Assembly (NCBI GenBank): GCA_014728975.1
Contig: WJKQ01000102.1
Coordinates: 1-9,878 of the forward strand
DNA: 9,878 nt
Reading direction: 5' to 3'
Source of the DNA: Candidatus Peregrinibacteria bacterium
GTDB taxonomy: Bacteria; Patescibacteriota; Gracilibacteria; UBA1369; LOWO2-01-FULL-3
Shown here: positions 6,001-9,878 of the stretch, piece after piece
Position numbering within the stretch: position 1 is the stretch's first letter
How the letters are laid out: every line of letters starts with the position of its first letter
Notes under the pieces: model-generated
Seen by the model: only the letters and a program-made list of their open reading frames with translations
Told to the model about the DNA's origin: nothing
Database searches by the model: none
Program-made: the position numbers and the translations under genes

Positions 6001-8542
6001 ACAGGGAGAAACGGTGTACTTTAAAGCCCTTGAGCCCGGTGAAAACGTAATACACGTACGGGCCACAGGCGCTGAAGAAGAAGAATGCTACCGTGAATTC
6101 AGCATAGTGGAAGCACCTGAAGAGGCCGTTTGTGTAAACCTGATTGTATCAATACTGGAATACGGCACTACAAACGAAGTAACGGAACTCGAACCAAATC
6201 AGGTATATTCAATTTCTGCTCAGGCAGTATACGAACCTCCTTTCGAAGAAGGAACAATCACTTACGAAATGGATCCCGATTACGGAGCATTCATAAGAGT
6301 ACCCGAAAGTCAGGTGATCGCCGAAGTTTACCTTTCCGCTCTTGATGTATTAAGCGAAGGCAACTTATCAGCGGAAAGATTAAACACATTTGTAAACACA
6401 ATAATTGAGCAGACAGGACTTTTCTTCAGAGATGTTGTTGCTTCAACAGTTACAAGAGACGATCTTGAAAATGTTTACCTTATAACTTACAGCGATACAG
6501 TCGAATCTGACGAAACGGCTCTTAAAGTTTTTGCTACAGGCTATGAAGACACGGAAATTTGTTCCGCGATATTCCCGATAGTCGCAGCTCCACCCGAAGA
6601 GGGGGAATGTCTTGGTCTCGACATTATTTTTCCGGAAAGTCCATGGGAAATAGACGATGACGACGAACAATTATTTCAGATAAACGTTGATACGGAACCC
6701 GAAGAATACCAGGATGAACTAATTTATCACTGGGAAGTTACAGACGGAGATGGAGAATGGAGAGTAGATGATGAATTGATAGGACAGGAATATGAAGAGA
6801 TAGGAAGAATATTCCTCTGGCTCGTTAATTTCAGTGGAAATACCGAAATTGAAATATGGGCAGAAGATCCTGACACCGGAGAGATAATTGAAGCATGTTT
6901 TGACAGTATATCCGCCGTGGAAGAAGAAGAGGAGGAAGAACCGGATATTGAAAAATTTGTTTACCTGACAGACGAAGTCGAAGATGAAGACGACCTTGTA
7001 GACGAAGCCGACGACTTATTGAACATCGGAGATAGAGAAATCCCGGAATATAGAAATATTACTTATATGTCCATTTATTCAGCAGGATCGGAAGAAACCG
7101 TCGAAATAACCGAAAGAGAATTTGAAAACGAATCAATCGAAGGAAATCTCGGCGGTGAGTTTGTCTACAGGGGCATGAGAATAAACATTGAACAGGATAA
7201 TGAAAGATACACAATTCTTGTAACCGATGGTTATGAAAATGACGGAGAAGACGAAGAAAATTATGATGACGAATATGATGATCTGGACGAATACGAAGAC
7301 GCCTACAACTGCGAAGACGGAACAGAAGCGGAAGATGGAAAAGTTTGTATCGAAGGCGAATTTGATGATGCCGTCTATGACTTCACCCACGGAGAACCGA
7401 TAACTTTCGAAAACCTTGAATTGGATACAAAAATCTATATAAAAGTCCAGGTCGAAAATGAATCTCTCATAGATGACGATTATTGTGATACCCTGGATAT
7501 TGAAACAGGATGCGGTGAGGAATTTCTAAATGAAATCCATTTTGAAGCAAACGGATACGAAGGCGAGGACGATACAAAAGTCATTGTTATCTGTCCTTAC
7601 ATTATAACAAGACAGGGAGGAGATGTGTTCTTCTACGATTCGATCGATGTAGGAGTGGATATTGGAAAATGCTCACCGGTAAAAGGTCCTCCCCTCATAA
7701 TAACACCTCCACCTGAAAACGGAGAAGACATCCCCAAAACCGGTGAAGGTGAACTGCCGGAAGATGTATTTCAACTTGATCTGCCTTCACATGATATTTG
7801 CCGATACAGCAACATTAAAGGAAACATTGAAGGATACAATGACATTTTTGAAAACTTCTCAAGCTCAATCTGTGAATTCCGTGCAGAAGTAGCAGAAGAC
7901 TGGAAAGAAACAAACATTAATTCAGCAATAGAAGCAAACGTAGAAAGAATAGCAAGGTGGGGTGAAAACCTCGGGGGGAAAAACACACTGAATAATATGA
8001 CAAACCTATTCGATGTTGAAAATAAAGAAAGCGGAGTTTATGTAAAAATGGACGAAAAATTAAACCTCGGAGAAGACGGAGAATACATAATAGAAGCCGT
8101 TCCGGGACAAAATATTCCCGCGGGACAGACATATATTGTTCAGAGAGGAAACCTGTACATCAAAAACAATATAGAATATGGAGAAACCGATTACAAAGAC
8201 CCGAACAAGATACCTTCAGCCGCATTCATAGTACTTGATGGAAATATAATTATCAGTCCGAACGTTAGACAGCTCAACGGAATATTTATGGCCGTAGATC
8301 TGGATGAAAGCGGCGACGGTAGGGTAATGTCAGAAAATGATAAAATTTCCATAAAACCTCTTACAATTAACGGTAGCCTTATAGGAGACGTCTATAACTT
8401 ATTCTTCAACAGACGTGGTGTAGGCGACCCTATGAAGGACCAAGGTTCTGTTACAATCCGCTACGATGAAAGAATACTTTTAAACACTCCTCCGGGACTT
8501 GAAGAACTTATAAACATAACCCGGTCGATAGTTCCGAGATAA
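2927..8542 (+). CDS. giant secreted acidic surface protein with seven Cys-paired Ig-like repeats and C-terminal beta-helix-like domain
   Basis: 1871 residues. A Sec-type signal peptide (basic n-region, hydrophobic core VLVPLIAIFALIAG) is probably cut after A28. An N-terminal domain (about 29-345) holds the strand GDIIQFFVYIHNNG near 154-167, resembling openings of CPR surface proteins. Seven Ig-like domains follow, about 347-1324, each bounded by two cysteines. Each carries an internal G-x-F/W strand (GQFYK, GIFYN, GRFYN, GEWRV), and most a later VYY-G or related strand. Residues 1332-1338 are seven glutamates; 1434-1471 is extremely acidic. Next come a paired-Cys segment (C1556-C1582) with GGDVFFYD, a Pro-rich linker near 1588-1612, and a C-terminal domain ending near NTPPGLEELI. 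From memory, this ending is like CPR pilus/surface proteins with a beta-helix fold. No C-terminal membrane helix or functional sorting signal is seen, so it is probably secreted or held non-covalently at the surface. Adhesion or a structural coat is inference. The ATG at 2939 (M5) is an alternative start. No Shine-Dalgarno precedes either, and the leader is A-rich. Confidence 0.92.
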   Translation: MIKKMKTKIVLVPLIAIFALIAGSSTSAHGPEDHILQNLCTNEDHQYWWNSGRSLPCDPDNPPNIANGITHDEGSGYPSGLCYPSFNNYTDSYEVETGWGMDPYGTTNALFEDERYFFKAGEAVWNPDQSYPDGGYYTTPVENFTDSLTIEEGDIIQFFVYIHNNGDPCFNDNVNVPQGQFYSDWNTTSHGTRINVEPEDEDVADDYSNFVISGDNVSLNLPAQITLNSNIWSSDAINAQGVKGGTATDRGGVTLSPSGGEQLYLEYIDETALYVDYRNEPGYEWWYYEHDINNPIPLFTSEGLPLSTLVGTDGNIKGSNGDYYGCEPYIGLIRFRMEAKKPPQSGCLKLEIGLSSFDWSIPSEDGEALSAKKLYIEELSFSDEIPDSAQIRWTTDDSNGQFYKVNTPYIYYPGEVTAETDENVYYIGNADTTITASVVGIPAEQNSPKCVDSIQLSLAPKACDNLEVVGQQITIGGESELQMEVTNIAFENQIPPGTRVQFTSTDPTGEFKYQDNVPAVEGTLTLPEGEHYSTVYYFEGEEGNARISVRLVGIDEELANPEVCYAEFDYISPPSVCQYMTAEMEELDFTPPGGEDFENHYRLFVDEVVFSDDVIPENTLVRWEADNETGIFYNALHRDYTDEDTDFPIGVTYTPLNTNATLPVLSEVYYHGDQSTDISISLVSPPESGIDMSECVFTVNIRPPDIEPNACLSLEASEFTIEDTMEINGETAYGLQITDITFSGDGEIPEGIHGRFNALDEPDTGRFYNENGDLIGIGQVAVEDPFKKIYYVGTGRVRAMLAGMPDNIINPTGCVDFSEITIPGEPVCADLRIDHPEEIIEETLSSFTAEAYDSEGNLYGDTITYWVDSGHGIFFSEENKPDDVPENESPMIYEITANLSIIPVSPEGRIMPESVNLPTAIDMSFAIPTRNLWNYNRLPSNQLLIPNPELREERMRTRPEIQFTPQNFPLVPVTGNETSFNNLGNYGQANIIRPIAQIGPFITPTINQVDPEVLYSTTFEMITVQQGETVYFKALEPGENVIHVRATGAEEEECYREFSIVEAPEEAVCVNLIVSILEYGTTNEVTELEPNQVYSISAQAVYEPPFEEGTITYEMDPDYGAFIRVPESQVIAEVYLSALDVLSEGNLSAERLNTFVNTIIEQTGLFFRDVVASTVTRDDLENVYLITYSDTVESDETALKVFATGYEDTEICSAIFPIVAAPPEEGECLGLDIIFPESPWEIDDDDEQLFQINVDTEPEEYQDELIYHWEVTDGDGEWRVDDELIGQEYEEIGRIFLWLVNFSGNTEIEIWAEDPDTGEIIEACFDSISAVEEEEEEEPDIEKFVYLTDEVEDEDDLVDEADDLLNIGDREIPEYRNITYMSIYSAGSEETVEITEREFENESIEGNLGGEFVYRGMRINIEQDNERYTILVTDGYENDGEDEENYDDEYDDLDEYEDAYNCEDGTEAEDGKVCIEGEFDDAVYDFTHGEPITFENLELDTKIYIKVQVENESLIDDDYCDTLDIETGCGEEFLNEIHFEANGYEGEDDTKVIVICPYIITRQGGDVFFYDSIDVGVDIGKCSPVKGPPLIITPPPENGEDIPKTGEGELPEDVFQLDLPSHDICRYSNIKGNIEGYNDIFENFSSSICEFRAEVAEDWKETNINSAIEANVERIARWGENLGGKNTLNNMTNLFDVENKESGVYVKMDEKLNLGEDGEYIIEAVPGQNIPAGQTYIVQRGNLYIKNNIEYGETDYKDPNKIPSAAFIVLDGNIIISPNVRQLNGIFMAVDLDESGDGRVMSENDKISIKPLTINGSLIGDVYNLFFNRRGVGDPMKDQGSVTIRYDERILLNTPPGLEELINITRSIVPR
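3965..6898 (+). repeat. seven divergent Ig-like domain repeats with regular cysteine pairs (protein-level)
   Basis: The domains are recognised from the translation, not from DNA identity. Cysteine pairs are at residues 347/450, 463/564, 577/695, 711/814, 828/1054, 1069/1212 and 1228/1324. The first Cys usually opens a short strand (CLKLEI, CDNLEV, CLSLEA, CADLRI, CVNLIV, CLGLDI). A G-x-F/W motif follows in the middle, and all but the last have a strand such as NVYYIG, TVYYFE, EVYYHG or KIYYVG before the closing Cys. Domains 1, 2 and 4 are compact (about 115 residues per period). Domains 3, 5 and 6 carry extra sequence between the G-x-F and VYY strands. The architecture fits bacterial Ig-like (Big-type) adhesin or stalk domains. 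Assignment to a named Pfam family needs a profile search. Confidence 0.8.
7226..7339 (+). other. hyperacidic segment of the giant surface protein
   Basis: Residues 1434-1471 contain 21 Asp/Glu out of 38, with several tyrosines and no Lys or Arg. It sits between two strand-forming stretches (YTILVT before, VCIEGEF after), so it is likely an exposed loop in a beta domain rather than a terminal tail. Cation, possibly calcium, binding is plausible from composition only. Confidence 0.6.
8297..8341 (+). other. EF-hand/dockerin-like calcium loop candidate in the C-terminal domain
   Basis: Residues D1791-D1805 read DLDESGDGRV then MSEND. Counting from D1793, acidic or polar residues fall at loop positions 1 (D), 3 (S) and 5 (D), with G at 6 and V at 8, and N/D at 12/13. 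This resembles dockerin and bacterial EF-hand loops. It lies in the putative beta-helix domain immediately after the strand GIFMAV. Only one loop is visible and no flanking helices are evident, so it may simply be an acidic turn. Confidence 0.4.
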
Positions 8543-8561
8543 TTATTCTGCCGGTTTTAAG

Positions 8562-8589
8562 AAAGCCCATCTGTATGGATGGGCTTTTT
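8562..8589 (+). terminator. intrinsic terminator after the giant surface-protein gene
   Basis: A 10-bp perfect stem (AAAGCCCATC at 8562-8571 paired with GATGGGCTTT at 8578-8587) encloses a 6-base loop TGTATG. The stem runs into a T tract at 8585-8589. It begins 19 bases after the TAA of the upstream gene, separating the surface-protein unit from holA. Confidence 0.92.
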
Positions 8590-8594
8590 CTTTA

Positions 8595-8623
8595 TTGAAC
8601 TCAAATTTTCTTCAATATATAAT
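8595..8623 (+). promoter_or_regulatory. sigma-70-type promoter for holA
   Basis: The -35 hexamer TTGAAC (8595-8600) and a perfect -10 TATAAT (8618-8623) are separated by the ideal 17 bp. The expected transcript start is near 8630, giving a leader of about 14 bases before the ATG at 8644. It lies directly after the upstream terminator, the natural place for a new transcription unit. Confidence 0.75.
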
Positions 8624-8643
8624 TGATACCCACTAATAAAAAA

Positions 8644-9636
8644 ATGAAACAAATTTTCACAAAAAAAACAATTTATCTTTTCTGTGGCGAAGACACTTAT
8701 TCCAGCAACAAAAAAATTAAATTCTGGAAAAACGAATTTATAAAAAAATATGGAGATGAAAGCAATATAGAAATTATAGACGGCAAAAACATGGATACAA
8801 CCCGATTCAGCACAAATCTTGAAACAGTGCCCTTCCTTAGTGATAAAAGACTTCTGATAGTCAAAGATTTCCTCACCGCGGGCAGTAAGGACGATCAAAA
8901 AAAAATCGCTGAATCGCTGATAAAAACACCTGATTTTTGTATTGTTGTGTTTCACGAAAACAACAGCCCCAACAAAACAGGCTCCTTATTCAAAAAAATA
9001 AAACAAATAGGAACTATTGAGGAATTCAATCATCTTACCCCCGCACAACTCACAAAATGGATCCTCAAAAAAGCCGGGAAGGAAAACATAAATATAAGTC
9101 AGCCAACAGCACACCATTTATCTCTTCACTGCGGCCTGGAATTATGGCGTATCTCAAACGAACTCCAAAAACTAAAACTTTATTCAAACGGTAATGAAAT
9201 AACATCTCAAATTATTGATGAACTGGTCGTTCCTTCTCTTTCAGCGTCAATATTTAAATTAACAGACGCAATCGCAGGTAAAAACCCAAAACAATCGCTT
9301 AAAACACTTCAGATTTTAAAAGACAGCGGAGAAGAGCTGACAAAAATATTTTTTATGATCGTAAGACACTTTAGGATCTTAATTCAGGTTCACGACATGA
9401 TACAAAAAGATGAAAGACAATCCACAATTATTAAAAAACTCAAACAACATCCTTTCGTAATACAAAAAACTTCAAATCAATCCAAAAATTTTACACCGGA
9501 AAAACTTGAAGAAATTTATTCAAAATTTTTACAGATAGACAAAAAATTAAAAACAGGAATAATAAAAATTTATCAGGGGGACGACCGGGAATATAAACTG
9601 GCAATTGAAAAATTAATAATAGATTGCTGTCGATAA
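8644..9636 (+). CDS. holA: DNA polymerase III subunit delta (clamp loader)
   Basis: 330 residues, a normal length for bacterial delta. This subunit opens the beta sliding clamp and is part of the clamp-loader complex at the replication fork. Recognisable features in order are the N-terminal strand and turn IYLFCGEDTY, then VPFLSDKRLLIVKDF (the family's P-F-x-x-x-R-L-x-x-x-K-D region). Next are LTKWILKKAG in the lid region, a domain-III start SASIFKLTDAIAGK, FFMIVRHFRIL (family pattern R-x-F-R-x-L), HPFVIQK, and near the end LQIDKKLKTG. A longer reading starts at TTG 8623, but that codon overlaps the -10 box and would lie upstream of the predicted transcript start, so the ATG at 8644 is preferred. 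No Shine-Dalgarno is seen. The downstream regulator is 51 bp away. This is a housekeeping gene, with no visible functional tie to the surface proteins. Confidence 0.93.
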   Translation: MKQIFTKKTIYLFCGEDTYSSNKKIKFWKNEFIKKYGDESNIEIIDGKNMDTTRFSTNLETVPFLSDKRLLIVKDFLTAGSKDDQKKIAESLIKTPDFCIVVFHENNSPNKTGSLFKKIKQIGTIEEFNHLTPAQLTKWILKKAGKENINISQPTAHHLSLHCGLELWRISNELQKLKLYSNGNEITSQIIDELVVPSLSASIFKLTDAIAGKNPKQSLKTLQILKDSGEELTKIFFMIVRHFRILIQVHDMIQKDERQSTIIKKLKQHPFVIQKTSNQSKNFTPEKLEEIYSKFLQIDKKLKTGIIKIYQGDDREYKLAIEKLIIDCCR

Positions 9637-9652
9637 AGTAGAATGCTAAAAT
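9624..9652 (+). promoter_or_regulatory. weak candidate promoter for the TrmB-type regulator
   Basis: TTGCTG (9624-9629) and TAAAAT (9647-9652) are separated by 17 bp; the -35 matches consensus only in TTG and overlaps the end of holA. Transcription would start near 9659, about 29 bases before the ATG at 9688. An alternative -10 is TAGAAT (9639-9644), without a good -35. In AT-rich DNA such matches are common; read-through from holA is equally possible, as no terminator is seen. Confidence 0.3.
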
Positions 9653-9659
9653 CTTTGTT

Positions 9660-9682
9660 GAAAATTTCTACAACCAATTTTC
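9660..9682 (+). promoter_or_regulatory. inverted repeat, possible operator before the TrmB-type gene
   Basis: GAAAATT (9660-9666) and AATTTTC (9676-9682) are perfect 7-bp inverted arms separated by 9 bases, so their centres are 16 bases apart, roughly 1.5 helical turns. The site sits between the candidate -10 and the start codon, where a bound repressor would block transcription. The low complexity of the arms means chance is a real alternative. Confidence 0.3.
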
Positions 9683-9687
9683 GGAAA

Positions 9688-9878
9688 ATGGAAAACGAAC
9701 TTCTCAAAATATTAAAAAATCTCGGCCTTTCAGAAAAAGAAGCTATGGTTTACTTTTCCACAATTAAAATCGGAACCGCTCCCGTATCAAAAATCGCCCA
9801 GGCTGCAAAAATAAACCGCGTCACAACTTACGACATACTTGAAAAACTTAAACAAAAAGGGCTTGTCAGCCACTTCAC
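9688..9878 (+). CDS. TrmB-family transcriptional regulator, N-terminal winged-helix domain (3'-truncated)
   Basis: The first 63 residues are visible; the gene runs off the window. They fit the TrmB-type winged helix closely: a first helix ending LKNLGLSEKEAMVYFSTI, then the turn IGTAPVSKIAQAAKINR, the recognition helix VTTYDILEKLKQKGL, and the start of the wing. TrmB proteins are common in archaea and in several CPR lineages, where they bind promoter DNA and often sense sugars through a C-terminal domain not visible here, so the ligand cannot be said. The ATG at 9688 places the LGLSEKEA motif at the usual distance from the N terminus. An in-frame ATG at 9643 would add 15 residues but lies upstream of the predicted transcript start, so it is less likely. 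Confidence 0.85.
   Translation, partial: MENELLKILKNLGLSEKEAMVYFSTIKIGTAPVSKIAQAAKINRVTTYDILEKLKQKGLVSHF

Noticed and set aside
7730..7744. IPKTG at residues 1602-1606, resembling a sortase LPXTG-type motif
   Set aside because: It lies in a Pro-rich linker with about 265 residues of folded domain after it. There is no hydrophobic segment and basic tail, so it cannot serve as a normal C-terminal sorting signal.
2927..8542. Many N-x-S/T sequons in the giant surface protein, suggesting N-glycosylation
   Set aside because: I count roughly 17, close to what its Asn, Ser and Thr content would give by chance; no oligosaccharyltransferase gene is in view.
8557..8955. 132-codon - strand frame opposite the start of holA
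   Set aside because: It overlaps the terminator, promoter and conserved 5' part of holA, and its Phe-rich translation is the mirror of AAA/GAA codons.

Overview
The window reads as chromosomal sequence from an uncultivated bacterium, most likely of the Candidate Phyla Radiation (Patescibacteria), with the Peregrinibacteria side as my best guess. The reasons are an A-rich coding strand, huge low-similarity surface proteins, a C-terminal surface domain type I associate with CPR genomes, a TrmB-type regulator, no Shine-Dalgarno motif before any start, and TAA at all three visible stops. A bacterial DNA polymerase III delta subunit rules out an archaeon. The long reading frames need no recoded TGA, so the standard code fits. 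Taxonomy is inference; no rRNA or marker tree is available here.

All four genes are on the + strand. Positions 3-2885 hold the 3' part (960 codons) of a very large unrecognised protein. It has glycine-rich beta-strand blocks, a long charged helical middle and a proline/glycine/arginine tail. After 41 bp without a terminator comes 2927-8542, a 1871-residue secreted, strongly acidic protein. It has a signal peptide, an N-terminal domain, seven Ig-like repeats that each carry one pair of cysteines, an acidic region, and a C-terminal domain that looks like a CPR beta-helix/pilus-surface module. A clear hairpin terminator (8562-8589) closes this pair. The two genes therefore probably form the end of a cell-surface operon.

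A separate unit follows. A near-textbook sigma-70 promoter (8595-8623, perfect TATAAT) lies just upstream of holA (8644-9636), the clamp-loader delta subunit. After a 51 bp gap comes the start of a TrmB-family winged-helix regulator (9688 to the window end), preceded by a weak promoter and an inverted repeat that could be its own operator.

The most noteworthy object is the giant protein at 2927-8542. It is a rod-like array of seven divergent Ig domains with a regular two-cysteine pattern, and the extra length in domains 3, 5 and 6 falls in the same loop. I see no CRISPR array, tRNA, rRNA, transposase or other mobile element. There is no gene-free stretch longer than about 101 bases.
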